Below, in pieces: positions 52,009 through 60,542 of a stretch of 62,359 nucleotides of DNA (positions are counted from its first letter, which is position 1; each line of letters starts with the position of its first letter). Both the position numbers and the translations under genes were made by a program. The stretch is taken from NCBI GenBank assembly GCA_017561205.1, contig JAFZDL010000016.1, forward strand, positions 1 to 62,359, read 5' to 3'. This stretch comes from Oscillospiraceae bacterium. GTDB lineage: Bacteria > Bacillota > Clostridia > Oscillospirales > Oscillospiraceae. Below the pieces are notes generated by a model. It saw only the letters and a list, made by a program, of their open reading frames with translations, ran no database searches and had not been told where the DNA came from.

Positions 52009-53400
52009 TTATTTGCTCGGTTCTTTCAGGGGTTTGATCTTCTGTTTGTAGATTCTTGCAAAGAGAATCAGGGTCACGGTGACACTGACCACTTCCGCAA
52101 TGGGGAATGACCACCAAACCATATGCACATTGCCGGAAAGGCTCAGCAGGAATGCAGCGGGCAGCAGAGCAATCAGCTGCCGGCAGAGTGATGTGATGGT
52201 AGCGTAAATGCCATTTCCCAAGGCCTGGAAGCTGGTACCTAAGCTGATACCTACTGCCGCAATGGGGAAGTGGATGCTAATGATCCGCAGGGCGGTGCGG
52301 CCCAATTCCAGGAAGGTATCCGAGGGCTCAAAAATCTCCAAAAGCATATCCGGCAAAAACTGGAATATGCTAAGGCCAATCAGCATAATGACCGTGGCAG
52401 TGTAAAGGGCCAGTTTCAAGGTTTTGGTGATGCGTTCAGGCTTTTTGGCGCCGTAGTTGAAGGCGATGATGGGCACGATGGCGTTGTTGATGCCGAACAG
52501 GGGCATCAGCACAAAGCTCTGCAACTTGAAGTACACGCCAAACACACCGGCAGCAGTTTCACCATAGGACTTGAAGCCCAGCAAAATCTGATTAAAACCG
52601 AAATTCATCACCGAGCCAATGGCCATCATCACAATAGACGGCACACCGACAGACAGAATTTTACCCATGATCTTGCCCTGGGGGCGAAGATACTTCGCTT
52701 TTAGCTGCACATCGGGGTTCTTGGTGAAGTTAAAGATGATTGCCATAATGGCAGCCACCCACTGGCCAATGACAGTAGCCACTGCCGCGCCGGCAATGCC
52801 CATAGGCGCAATGCCCAAGGGTTCAAAGCCAAAGATAAAGACAGGGTCAAGAAGAATGTTCAGCACAGCGCCCAAGCCCTGGGTGAACAGGGTGTAGGTG
52901 GTGCGGCCGGAGGCCTGCAGCAGGCGCTCGCCCAAGATTTCCACGAAAATACCGGCGCTGAAAATAGAGCAGATGGAGATGTAGGAAGCGCCGCCTTTGA
53001 CAGTTTCTTCCACGCTGGACTGGGCAGCAAAGAAGGCCTCACTTCCCACCACGCCGAAAATCATAAATCCGGCCACGGCGCACAAGCACAGGAAAATGCC
53101 GTTGCCGGCGGTACGGTTGGCACGCTCTCGGTTGCCTTCACCCAAGGATTTGCTGAGCAGGGCATTCATACCCACGCCGATGCCGGTGGCAAATGCGATC
53201 ATTAAATTTTGAATGGGAAATGCCAGACCCAAGGCGGTAACGGCGCTTTCAGAGATGCGGGAGACATAGTAGCTGTCCACCACATTGTAAAAGGCCTGCA
53301 CCAGCATGGAAATAGCCAGGGGCAGCGCCATGGAGAAGAGCAATCTTCCCACGGGCATAGTGCCCATTTTGTTTTCCTTTAAGGTTGCAGTGTTCGACAT
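52009..53400 (-). CDS. MATE-family efflux transporter (copy 2)
   Basis: A 463-residue MATE transporter with about 12 helices. It begins with a polar 13-residue tail then GRLLFSMALPLAISMLVQAFYNVVDSYYVSRI. It is NorM/DinF-type. It differs from copy 1 along its whole length, so it is not a recent duplicate. Export substrate unknown. Start follows GAGGTTATCCT; convergent with prfC. Confidence 0.92.
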   Translation of the reverse strand: MSNTATLKENKMGTMPVGRLLFSMALPLAISMLVQAFYNVVDSYYVSRISESAVTALGLAFPIQNLMIAFATGIGVGMNALLSKSLGEGNRERANRTAGNGIFLCLCAVAGFMIFGVVGSEAFFAAQSSVEETVKGGASYISICSIFSAGIFVEILGERLLQASGRTTYTLFTQGLGAVLNILLDPVFIFGFEPLGIAPMGIAGAAVATVIGQWVAAIMAIIFNFTKNPDVQLKAKYLRPQGKIMGKILSVGVPSIVMMAIGSVMNFGFNQILLGFKSYGETAAGVFGVYFKLQSFVLMPLFGINNAIVPIIAFNYGAKKPERITKTLKLALYTATVIMLIGLSIFQFLPDMLLEIFEPSDTFLELGRTALRIISIHFPIAAVGISLGTSFQALGNGIYATITSLCRQLIALLPAAFLLSLSGNVHMVWWSFPIAEVVSVTVTLILFARIYKQKIKPLKEPSK

Positions 53401-53525
53401 AGGATAACCTCATCTGTAAAAATATCAACCGCACTATTATAACGGATTTTTGCAAAAATGCAAGTCTGGCTGAATAGAATGTAAAATGGGCAATGAGATG
53501 AAGATAAAAACCAACGGTAATCGTA

Positions 53526-53554
53526 TTGATTTTTGTCAAAAAAACTGGTATAAT
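53526..53554 (+). promoter_or_regulatory. promoter of the DUF3048 gene
   Basis: TTGATT (53526-53531), 17 bases, TATAAT (53549-53554). Confidence 0.75.
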
Positions 53555-53585
53555 GTATTTAACTTTTTGGAAAGGAACAATATAT

Positions 53586-54674
53586 ATGAAACGTATTACT
53601 GCTATATTGTTAGTACTCACTGTCGTGCTCAGCCTGCTGCTCAGCGGCTGCGGCTGCAGCAAGAAGCCTGCCGATACCGAGCCTTCTACGGAGGCCACCC
53701 TGGCTCCTACCGAGGCTACCACCCCTGCTTTAACCCTGCCCCTCCAGGATCCTAACCGCCATCCGCTGACCGGTGAGAAGCTGGCCGAGCCCTGGTCCGG
53801 CCAGATCGTAGCAGTAAAGGTGAATAATATCAGAGATGCTATGCCCCAGCATGGTGTAAGCCAGGCAGATGTTGTCTATGAAATTGAGGAAGAGGGCACT
53901 ACCCGGAATATGGCCCTGTATTCCGATATTTCCAAGGTGGACAGAATCGGCTCTATCCGCAGCACCCGTACCTATTTTGTCAGCGTGGCAGCTGCCTATG
54001 ATGCTTACCTGGTCCACTGCGGCACCAGTACACATGCAAACAACGGCGGCTATGACCACAACGGCAACAAGGTGTCTAACTGGAAGGATATCGACGAGCA
54101 GAAGGGCGCGTACAGCCAATATTTCTACCGGGATAAGGATCGTTACAGCGCAGGTTATGCCTGGGAACACACTCTGTTCACCAGTGGCGAGAGACTGGCA
54201 AAAGCTCTGGAAGGTAAGCCTATGAGTGCTCCCAAGACCGGTTTTATCTTTAAGGAAGGCGTAGAGCTGACCGGTGGTGAAACTGCAAACGAGATCACCA
54301 TTAAGTTTAAGACCAGCGGTAAAACCACTACCTTTATCTATGATGCAGAAACCGGCCTGTATGCCCGCAACCAGTATGGCAAAGCGTGCATCGATGGCAA
54401 TAACCAGCAGCTTGATGCTGTGAAGAATGTGATCACCCTTTATACCAAGCAGTGGTACTGCTCCCAGGGCCATGGCCATCACTACTATGATACCATCGGT
54501 TCCGGCGAGGGCTATGCAGCCGTGAACGGCAAGATCGTTCCCATCAAGTGGAGCAGAGCTTCCGTGGATGCTCCCTATATCTACACCCTGGCTGACGGTT
54601 CTCCCCTGGAGATGGATGTGGGCCGCAGCTACATCGCCATTGTTGGTGAAAAGTTCCCCATCGAGTATAAGTAA
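53586..54674 (+). CDS. DUF3048 (YerB-like) lipoprotein
   Basis: A 362-residue secreted lipoprotein. Signal peptide MKRITAILLVLTVVLSLLLSGC has a lipobox LSGC, then a Cys-rich start (GCSKK) and Thr/Pro/Glu linker. The body matches DUF3048: VKVNNIRDAMPQHGVSQADVVYEI, RIGSIRSTRTYFV. YerB-like proteins of unclear function lie on the outside of Firmicutes. ATG 53586 follows AAAGGAAC; upstream extension is discarded as promoter DNA. Confidence 0.9.
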   Translation: MKRITAILLVLTVVLSLLLSGCGCSKKPADTEPSTEATLAPTEATTPALTLPLQDPNRHPLTGEKLAEPWSGQIVAVKVNNIRDAMPQHGVSQADVVYEIEEEGTTRNMALYSDISKVDRIGSIRSTRTYFVSVAAAYDAYLVHCGTSTHANNGGYDHNGNKVSNWKDIDEQKGAYSQYFYRDKDRYSAGYAWEHTLFTSGERLAKALEGKPMSAPKTGFIFKEGVELTGGETANEITIKFKTSGKTTTFIYDAETGLYARNQYGKACIDGNNQQLDAVKNVITLYTKQWYCSQGHGHHYYDTIGSGEGYAAVNGKIVPIKWSRASVDAPYIYTLADGSPLEMDVGRSYIAIVGEKFPIEYK

Positions 54675-54679
54675 TACGC

Positions 54680-54710
54680 AAAAAGGAGTGGTCAATGACC
54701 ACTCCTTTTT
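54680..54710 (+). terminator. terminator after the DUF3048 gene
   Basis: AAAAAGGAGTGGTCA/TGACCACTCCTTTTT. Confidence 0.93.
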
Positions 54711-54711
54711 A

Positions 54712-54927
54712 GTTGAGAATTGAAAATTGAGAATTATTTTACAAGAATAAAAAATCCTGTCATCCTGAGCGACCAAAGGGAGTCGAAGGATCTTCGCACC
54801 GAAGGAGTGCTTAGCAGAAGTTAAAATGCGTAGATTCTTCGGCGCGCGTGTGTAACACGCTTGCTCAGAATGACAAGAGAAGTGCTTATAAGGAAATTTT
54901 CAACTTTCAATTTCCAATTTTTAATTT
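54712..54927. repeat. family D-like arms around family A copy A8
   Basis: Left arm GTTGAGAATTGAAAATTGAG (54712-54731), right arm AATTTTCAACTTTCAATTTCC (about 54895-54915), inverse to each other. Copy A8 (54758-54875) is between. Same nested layout as at 2351-2557. Confidence 0.7.
54758..54875. repeat. family A element, copy A8
   Basis: TGTCATCCTGAGCGACCAAA ... CTCAGAATGACA, 118 bp. Confidence 0.85.
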
Positions 54928-54934
54928 AGCAATG

Positions 54935-54986
54935 AAATAACCCCTGACTTTCCGTTTCTTGGTTTACGGTCTGTCAGGGGTTATTT
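54935..54986 (-). terminator. strong hairpin closing a minus-strand small transcription unit
   Basis: AAATAACCCCTGAC and GTCAGGGGTTATTT, 14-bp perfect arms, with inner CCGT/ACGG. On the minus strand ends in TTATTTCATT. The only minus unit just upstream is the intergenic stretch 54987-55265. Confidence 0.65.
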
Positions 54987-55442
54987 CTCTGAGTTCTTGG
55001 GTTCTATCATTGGTTAACCTCGCTTTCTGCAGTTTGCGATGTTACTTTCCCTTTGACTGCATTGCTTCCGTGAACAATATTTTAACTCATCACTTCTTTT
55101 GCGTTTTTTATGCACTCTTTTTTATATGAACGGAAGTTTGGAAAGGGAATCGCTTGCTTTTGGGGGAGACTTACCTGTACATTGGTATCACCTCTTCTGA
55201 ATTGTCCAGGTCCTTTTGTTTGGTGTCTTCCTCTTTGTGACTATAATATAACACAGCTTTTTGCAAAATGCAAGATGGCCGATTGCACAAAATATGCAAG
55301 CTTGGATTATGCAACTTGCAGAAAATGCTGTTAAATATAACGTTCGCTTGACTTATATGCAAGAATTTGATACAATAAATGCGTTGGGCGGCAACCGGAA
55401 CTCCGGTTGCCGCCCAAAAGACTCCCCAGAAGGGAAGTTTAT
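54987..55442. other. gene-poor stretch with small promoter/RBS/hairpin signals
   Basis: No convincing CDS. Minus strand: TTTTGC-17-TATAGT (about 55263-55235) then AGAAGAGGTGATACCA-ATG at 55182, which opens only three codons (MYR). Plus strand: TTGACT (55349)-17-TACAAT (about 55372), then a perfect hairpin TTGGGCGGCAACCGGA/TCCGGTTGCCGCCCAA (55384-55418). TGCAA occurs about six times between 55261 and 55363. It could hold one or two small RNAs. Confidence 0.4.
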
Positions 55443-56912
55443 TTACGTATGTCTGGTAAGACAAATAATAGATTCTACATGGGAACATCTGGGGAATAAA
55501 TCCGCGGCTTGGGCATTTTTGAGGACATAGCCACGCTCTTTGAGGAGGGCGACATCTCTTGCCAGGGTTGCCGGGTCGCAGGAAACATAGACGATGCGGC
55601 GGGGGGACATTCTGTGAAGAGCCTCGATGGTATCGCTATTTAAGCCCTTTCGGGGCGGATCGACCACGATAACATCCGGCCGAATGCCCTTCTTTTCCAG
55701 TTCCAAAGCGGCTTTGCCCGCATCGCCGCAGAAAAATTCCGCATTCTCGATGCCATTGCGCTTGGCGTTTTCTTTTGCGTCGGCAACCGCCTGCTCCACC
55801 ACTTCCACGCCGATGACCTTGCCGGCGGCCTTGGCCATAGCCAAGGTGATGGTGCCCACGCCGCAGTAAAGATCCAGCACCAAATCCTCCTTGGTGATCT
55901 CGGCCTGGGCAATAGCGGCTTCGTACAGCCGTTGGGCCTGGTGGTGATTCACTTGATAGAAGGACCGGGCAGACAGGCGGAATTTTAAGCCGCACAGGGT
56001 GTCTTCAATGTAGCCCGGGCCGTGGAGGGTGATAAATTCCTCGCCCAGCACTGTGTTGCCCGCCTTGGTATTCACGGAAAGCACCAAAGAGGTAAAGCCG
56101 GGAACGGCTTGCAATCTTTGGGTTAAATCTTCAATATGGGGCAGTTTCCGTCCGTTGACTACCAAGCAGACCAAAATCTGCTCACTTACCGCGCCCCGGC
56201 GCACATAAATATGCCGCAGCAGACCCTTTCCGATGGTTTCATCATAGGCGGAAATGCGGTAGTGGTTTACATAATCTATAACGATCTTCTTCACCCGGTC
56301 GGTTTCCGGGGGGAGAATCAAGCATTTTTCGTTCTCAATCACCTGGTGGGTGCCGGCCTTAAAAAAGCCCGCAAACACCCGCCCTTTTTGCATTATATTG
56401 TCATCCTGAGCAAGCGCAGCGCGGCGAAGGATCTCGGCACTATCGGGAGTGCGTAGATTCTTCGACTCCCTGACCGGTCGCTCAGAATGACAGGATTTTG
56501 TGATGACTTGGGAAACGGGGTACTGGGCTTTGTTCCGATAGCCGTAGCAGGTGGGAGCGGCCAAAATGGGAACTTCCGTCAAGCTTTCGCCGCCGATGCG
56601 GTTTAAGCATTGGCGCACCCGTTCGGCTTTCAGCCTGGTTTCTTCTTCATAGTCCATATGCCAGAAGTCGCAGCCGCCGCAAAGCTTGGCGACGGGGCAT
56701 TCCCGATTCACCCGATGGGGGGATTTTTCCAAAATCTCCACGATTTTGCCGGCAGCCCAGGTCTTGCCCACTTTTTCAATGCGCACCCGGTACTTCTCAC
56801 CGGCGATGGCATTGGGCAAAAATACGGCGCAGCCCTCAATCCGGGCGACACCCTGACCCTCAGCGGTGTAGTCGGTGACAACCGCCTCGTAAATTTGGTT
56901 TTTTAGTAACAT
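55443..56912 (-). CDS. rlmD: 23S rRNA m5U1939 methyltransferase RlmD-like, with in-frame repeat insertion
   Basis: A 489-residue SAM enzyme. TRAM domain (1-60), 4Fe-4S Cys 72, 78 and 81 (CPVAKLCGGC), SAM motif LDLYCGVGTITLAMA, and the catalytic YVSCDPATLARD. Family members are about 450 residues. Residues 141-172 are translated from a family A element (56399-56492), between QYPVSQV and KGRVFAGFF, in a surface-like loop region. The frame is kept through the repeat. Whether the enzyme stays active is not known, but all catalytic motifs are intact. Confidence 0.93.
   Translation of the reverse strand: MLLKNQIYEAVVTDYTAEGQGVARIEGCAVFLPNAIAGEKYRVRIEKVGKTWAAGKIVEILEKSPHRVNRECPVAKLCGGCDFWHMDYEEETRLKAERVRQCLNRIGGESLTEVPILAAPTCYGYRNKAQYPVSQVITKSCHSERPVRESKNLRTPDSAEILRRAALAQDDNIMQKGRVFAGFFKAGTHQVIENEKCLILPPETDRVKKIVIDYVNHYRISAYDETIGKGLLRHIYVRRGAVSEQILVCLVVNGRKLPHIEDLTQRLQAVPGFTSLVLSVNTKAGNTVLGEEFITLHGPGYIEDTLCGLKFRLSARSFYQVNHHQAQRLYEAAIAQAEITKEDLVLDLYCGVGTITLAMAKAAGKVIGVEVVEQAVADAKENAKRNGIENAEFFCGDAGKAALELEKKGIRPDVIVVDPPRKGLNSDTIEALHRMSPRRIVYVSCDPATLARDVALLKERGYVLKNAQAADLFPRCSHVESIICLTRHT
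56399..56492. repeat. family A element, copy A9, inside rlmD
   Basis: 94 bp, TGTCATCCTGAGCAAGCG ... CTCAGAATGACA. On the coding strand it reads CHSERPVRESKNL and onward to QDD without a stop. Confidence 0.9.
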
Positions 56913-56933
56913 TGTTTTCTCCTAAGAAAACTG

Positions 56934-57026
56934 TGTCATCCTGAGCGACCCGCAGGGGAGACGAAGGATCTTGGCATTATGATAGTGCGAAGATTCTTCG
57001 ACGCGCTTTGCTTGCTCAGAATGACA
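56934..57026. repeat. family A element, copy A10
   Basis: TGTCATCCTGAGCGACCCGC ... CTCAGAATGACA, 93 bp. It lies just upstream of the rlmD start and downstream of the GNAT stop. Confidence 0.85.
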
Positions 57027-57036
57027 AGATGTGTAT

Positions 57037-57504
57037 TTATAAAAGCTGTTCCATACCCACTTTTTGGGGCTTCAGACCCAATTTTTCATAGAAAGCCATA
57101 GCGCTGGGGTTGCAAGACCACACATTCAAGGTAATGCTGGCGCAGTCACGGCTCTTGGCATACCGGCAAACAGCCTCATAGAGAGATTTGCCCACATGCT
57201 TGCCACGGCAATTTTCGTGAACACACAGATCGTCAATATAGCAGGTGGTGTGGTCGCAAATGACACTGTCCCGGTAATAGGTCTTCATTTGGCAGAAGCA
57301 GTAGCCCAGCACATTCCCGTCTTCTACAGCTACAAAAATGGGGGTCTCGGCCTTGTCCAGCATGGCAAGTACCTGGGAAGGGCCGTATTTTTGGGCATCA
57401 GCCCGGAAAATATCCGGCCGGCCGTTGTGATGCACCCGGCCTACCTGCCGCAGCAGTTCCAAAACGCCCGGCACATCTTCAGCGATAGCAAAACGAATAT
57501 CCAT
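57037..57504 (-). CDS. GNAT-family N-acetyltransferase
   Basis: A 155-residue acetyl-CoA transferase. It begins MDIRFAIAEDVPGVLELL. The acetyl-CoA loop is CRGKHVGKSLYEAV (Q/RxxGxG/A-like), with ASITLNVWSCNPSAMAFYEKLGL. Substrate (protein or small amine) not predictable. ATG 57504 follows AAAGGAG; the longer open frame runs over the preceding terminator. Cytosolic. Confidence 0.92.
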   Translation of the reverse strand: MDIRFAIAEDVPGVLELLRQVGRVHHNGRPDIFRADAQKYGPSQVLAMLDKAETPIFVAVEDGNVLGYCFCQMKTYYRDSVICDHTTCYIDDLCVHENCRGKHVGKSLYEAVCRYAKSRDCASITLNVWSCNPSAMAFYEKLGLKPQKVGMEQLL

Positions 57505-57528
57505 AAGCGACTCCTTTGCGTAATGTAA

Positions 57529-57552
57529 CAGGGAGCGTGGTGACGCTCCCTG
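57529..57552 (-). terminator. hairpin after the SdpI-like gene
   Basis: CAGGGAGCGT/ACGCTCCCTG with GGTG loop; T-run is weak (GTTACATT), so termination may be partial. Confidence 0.6.
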
Positions 57553-57559
57553 GGTGATG

Positions 57560-58009
57560 TTATTGGCGGCGGCTGCCGTCAGCGGTGAAAAACTTTGCGC
57601 ACAAAATGGCAATGCCCAGCCGGACAGCGGCAATGAGTCCCAGCTGCCACAGCAGGCAAACCATTGCGCTGCTTGCCATCTCGTAGGTATCCTTGCCAAT
57701 GAAGGTCAGATCTACAATAAGGGCGATAACCAGCAACAATAGACCCAAAGCGCCAAAGGCAAGGCCGGCAATTCTCTGAGAAAACCGCCAGGCTTCCACG
57801 CTGCCCATACCGAAATATGTACGGAAACCGAATGTATAATTGGCCTCCGGGGGCGCCATAAAAAGGTACATAAAGCCCAGTATCAGCAATGACAGAGGGC
57901 CTGCCAGCAACAGTAGCGACAGCAAAAAACGAATGAGGCCCAGCATGGTGTTCAGGTTCGGCACCAAGGCCGTAAAATCCATATTAAAAAGGCCGGTGAT
58001 CAAATCCAT
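57560..58009 (-). CDS. SdpI-family membrane protein
   Basis: A 149-residue protein with about four membrane helices. It contains the family signature NYTFGFRTYFGMGSVEAWRFSQRIAG (in parts), as in SdpI immunity proteins of Bacillus. In Bacillus SdpI protects against the SdpC toxin; no sdpC-like gene is nearby. AAGGAG lies 9 bases before ATG. 12 bases downstream of nrdR, so cotranscribed. Confidence 0.82.
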   Translation of the reverse strand: MDLITGLFNMDFTALVPNLNTMLGLIRFLLSLLLLAGPLSLLILGFMYLFMAPPEANYTFGFRTYFGMGSVEAWRFSQRIAGLAFGALGLLLLVIALIVDLTFIGKDTYEMASSAMVCLLWQLGLIAAVRLGIAILCAKFFTADGSRRQ

Positions 58010-58021
58010 TGGGGGTTCTCC

Positions 58022-58477
58022 TTATTTCTTTTCCAGGATCTGCTCGATCTCATGAACAAAACTGCGCACGTCCACAAACCGACGGTATACAGAGGCAAAA
58101 CGGATATAAGCCACCTCATCCAAAGTCTTGATCCGCTCCATTACCATCTGCCCGATGGCATCGGTGGTGACTTCCCGCTCCAGGGTATTCTGAATGGTCT
58201 GCTCGATTTCGGTGGTGATCCGGTCTAAGTCGTTCACATCCACCTGCCGCTTGTCAAAAGCCCGAACCATAGCGTTGAGGATCTTGTTCCGGTCGAAGGC
58301 CTGACGGGTGCCGTCCCGCTTCACAACAATGATGGGCAGGCTCTCCACCACTTCATAGGTGGTGAAACGACGCTGACAGTTCAGACATTCCCGACGGCGG
58401 CGAATGCTCTGTCCGTCTTCGGAATGACGGGAGTCTACAACCTTACTTTCCTGGTCTCCGCAAAATGGACATTTCAT
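58022..58477 (-). CDS. nrdR: transcriptional repressor NrdR
   Basis: A 151-residue repressor of ribonucleotide reductase genes. The N-terminal zinc ribbon is CPFCG...RRECLNCQRRF, followed by the ATP-cone (VVKRDGTRQAFDRNKILNAMVRAF, in parts) that senses ATP/dATP. Length is standard. AGAGGTG precedes ATG. No nrd genes in the window. Promoter TGGACA-17-TATAAT at 58542-58570. Confidence 0.97.
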   Translation of the reverse strand: MKCPFCGDQESKVVDSRHSEDGQSIRRRRECLNCQRRFTTYEVVESLPIIVVKRDGTRQAFDRNKILNAMVRAFDKRQVDVNDLDRITTEIEQTIQNTLEREVTTDAIGQMVMERIKTLDEVAYIRFASVYRRFVDVRSFVHEIEQILEKK

Positions 58478-58541
58478 AGGAAACGCACCTCTTTTTCTGT
58501 ATTTACCCTAGCCAGGCTAAGGTATACATAATATCGATTCT

Positions 58542-58570
58542 ATTATACCAGCAGAATTCGTCGCTGTCCA
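58542..58570 (-). promoter_or_regulatory. promoter of nrdR
   Basis: Minus strand TGGACA (58570-58565), 17 bases, TATAAT (58547-58542). The rest of gap 58478-58788 is family A copy A11. Confidence 0.75.
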
Positions 58571-58649
58571 GCATTTTTTTACCCTTGCCAAAAAGGCTTA
58601 ATTGGGGTAAAATATTTAAAAGGAAATGGTATGCAAAAACAGAAACACC

Positions 58650-58765
58650 TGTCATCCTGAGGAGGCTTTGCTGACGAAGGATCTACGCACGATCGATACT
58701 GTTTACGAGCATTCAGTGCGATGATTCTTCGACTTCGGGCTTATCGCCCTGCGCTCAGAATGACA
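58650..58765. repeat. family A element, copy A11
   Basis: TGTCATCCTGAGGAGGC ... CTCAGAATGACA, 116 bp. Confidence 0.85.
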
Positions 58766-58788
58766 GGGAGTGTGAAAGGAAAATCATT

Positions 58789-59208
58789 GTGAAGAAAAAA
58801 ACTGTTGTTTATGTAGTGTGGGCGGTTTGGTATCTGATCTGCCTGTTTTTAAGCCTGGGCAAACCGCCCGTAGGCTGGGCAAAGGCGCCCTTTGTGCTGG
58901 TGGGACTTTTGTTCTTTGTGCCGCCCTTTTATTTGCTGTATATATCCAAGAAGGATGCAAAGACCATTAAGCTGGTGCGGACCATAAGCATCGTATCCAT
59001 AGCGACCTTTGTGGTGCTGTATGCGCTGAATCTGATGTCCGTTAACTGGAGCGTTACAGCAGGCCGCGTTCTTTACTACCTGATGGTTGTGTTCTGCGCC
59101 CCCATTATGTGCGGACAGTTCTTTGCAGTTAGTCTTTACCTGTGGGGCTGCCTTTTGTGGGCTTGTGTTCTGATGCTCAGAAAGCTGAACCGCCCCGATC
59201 AAATGTAA
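58789..59208 (+). CDS. four-helix membrane protein of unknown function
   Basis: A 139-residue protein with hydrophobic helices at about 5-22, 31-51, 64-82 and 93-128 (the last long or double). A GTG start at 58789 follows AAAGGAAA. No family recognised. Its last 32 bases overlap the CDF gene on the opposite strand, so the two transcripts are complementary at their 3' ends. It begins 23 bases after family A copy A11. Confidence 0.7.
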   Translation: MKKKTVVYVVWAVWYLICLFLSLGKPPVGWAKAPFVLVGLLFFVPPFYLLYISKKDAKTIKLVRTISIVSIATFVVLYALNLMSVNWSVTAGRVLYYLMVVFCAPIMCGQFFAVSLYLWGCLLWACVLMLRKLNRPDQM

Positions 59209-60352
59209 TCACCAAGTAATATTTGCCCTGGCGGGTTTCTGCCAGGGCATTTTCCAGCCCTTTTTGAATGGACTTTTCCTGCCCGGCTAACTCGTGGGGG
59301 ATGTTGATGTCAAAAACCAAATTGGTGTGGCCCGTGCCCTTGACCATACGGAAATCGTGCATAGTAAGGCGGGCATCCTGCTGCTTTAGCAGGTTGTAAA
59401 TGCACTCCCGGGTCTCATCCACCACCGGGTCACCCACTACAACCGGGTCATAGTGAATGCTCAGGTGTACACCCAGGTCGGTAAGGCACTTGCGCTCTAA
59501 ATTGTCGATCAGCTCGTGGCACCACAGGGCGTCCAGCTTTTGATCCATCTCCACATGGAGGCTGCCGAACCGCTGGCCGGGGCCGTAATCGTGGACCATG
59601 AGATCGTGGTAGCCCAGCACGGCTTCTTCCTGCTTGACAAGTTCCGCAATTTGACGCTGCAGCTCCGGGCTTGCAGATTCACCCAGCAGAGGGGAGATAG
59701 TATCCTTGGCTAAAGTCCAGCCGCTGTACAAAATAAACGCAGCTACACATAGGCCCATATAGCCGTCGATGTGCCAGTGGGTGAAATGCTCAATCAAAGC
59801 GGCAAGGAGCACCGCACCGGTGGAAATGCAGTCGTTGCGGCTGTCGGCGGCGGTCGCCAAAATGGCGGTGGAGTCTATGTACTTGCCCAGCCGGGTGTTA
59901 AACAGGGACAGCCACAGCTTTATGCCGATGGATAGCACCAGCACCAACACCAGCGGAATGGAAAAAGCCACTGCAGTGGGGTGCAGAATTTTACCCACAG
60001 AGGTCTTTCCCAACTCAAAGCCAATGAGAATGATCATTACAGCTACTGCCAAGCCGGACAGATATTCAAACCGGGCATGGCCGTAGGGGTGATCCTCGTC
60101 GGCGGGTTTCTCGGCCAGCTTAAAGCCGATGAAGGTGACAAGGCTGCTGCTGGCATCGGAGAGGTTATTCATAGCGTCAGCGGTGATAGACACCGAGCCG
60201 GACAAAGTACCAATGAGGAACTTACCGCCAAACAGCGCCAAATTGCAAATAATGCCCACAATGCCGCTGAGCCGCCCGGCGGCAGAACGCACTTGGGGCT
60301 CACTGGGGGAGAGATCCTTGGGGAGACTCTTTTTCATCAAAAAATTTATCAT
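59177..60352 (-). CDS. cation diffusion facilitator (CDF) metal efflux protein
   Basis: A 391-residue transporter with six N-terminal helices and a long cytosolic C-terminal domain. TM2 has ADAMNNLSDASSS and TM5 DSRNDCIST, a DxxxD-type site more like Mn2+/Fe2+ CDFs than HDxxD zinc types. DEDHPYGHARFEYLSG is the conserved loop. It exports divalent metal in exchange for protons. GGAG precedes the ATG. Tail-to-tail overlap with the plus-strand membrane gene. Confidence 0.9.
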   Translation of the reverse strand: MINFLMKKSLPKDLSPSEPQVRSAAGRLSGIVGIICNLALFGGKFLIGTLSGSVSITADAMNNLSDASSSLVTFIGFKLAEKPADEDHPYGHARFEYLSGLAVAVMIILIGFELGKTSVGKILHPTAVAFSIPLVLVLVLSIGIKLWLSLFNTRLGKYIDSTAILATAADSRNDCISTGAVLLAALIEHFTHWHIDGYMGLCVAAFILYSGWTLAKDTISPLLGESASPELQRQIAELVKQEEAVLGYHDLMVHDYGPGQRFGSLHVEMDQKLDALWCHELIDNLERKCLTDLGVHLSIHYDPVVVGDPVVDETRECIYNLLKQQDARLTMHDFRMVKGTGHTNLVFDINIPHELAGQEKSIQKGLENALAETRQGKYYLVITFDRGGSAF

Positions 60353-60470
60353 AAAACCGCTCCAATCCGGGTGTTTTTGAAATTCTACCGGCAGTAGAGA
60401 GGGGAATTCTACCGTCGGGAGGTGGGAAATGGCCGATTCCAGCCTTGGGGGCTGTTCAAATGGGAGGTTT

Positions 60471-60498
60471 TTGTGTAAACTGATATCGTAATTATTAT
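60471..60498 (+). promoter_or_regulatory. probable promoter of degV
   Basis: TTGTGT (60471-60476), 16 bases, TATTAT (60493-60498). Confidence 0.5.
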
Positions 60499-60542
60499 AC
60501 GCTGTCAGGCTTTTCCTGTCCAGTGTTTTTGAAGGAGTTTTT

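Noticed and set aside
55171..55488. 105-codon minus-strand gene in the 54.9-55.4 kb gap
   Set aside because: No ribosome site, start lies inside rlmD, and composition is irregular; only its last 20 codons look gene-like, possibly a remnant.
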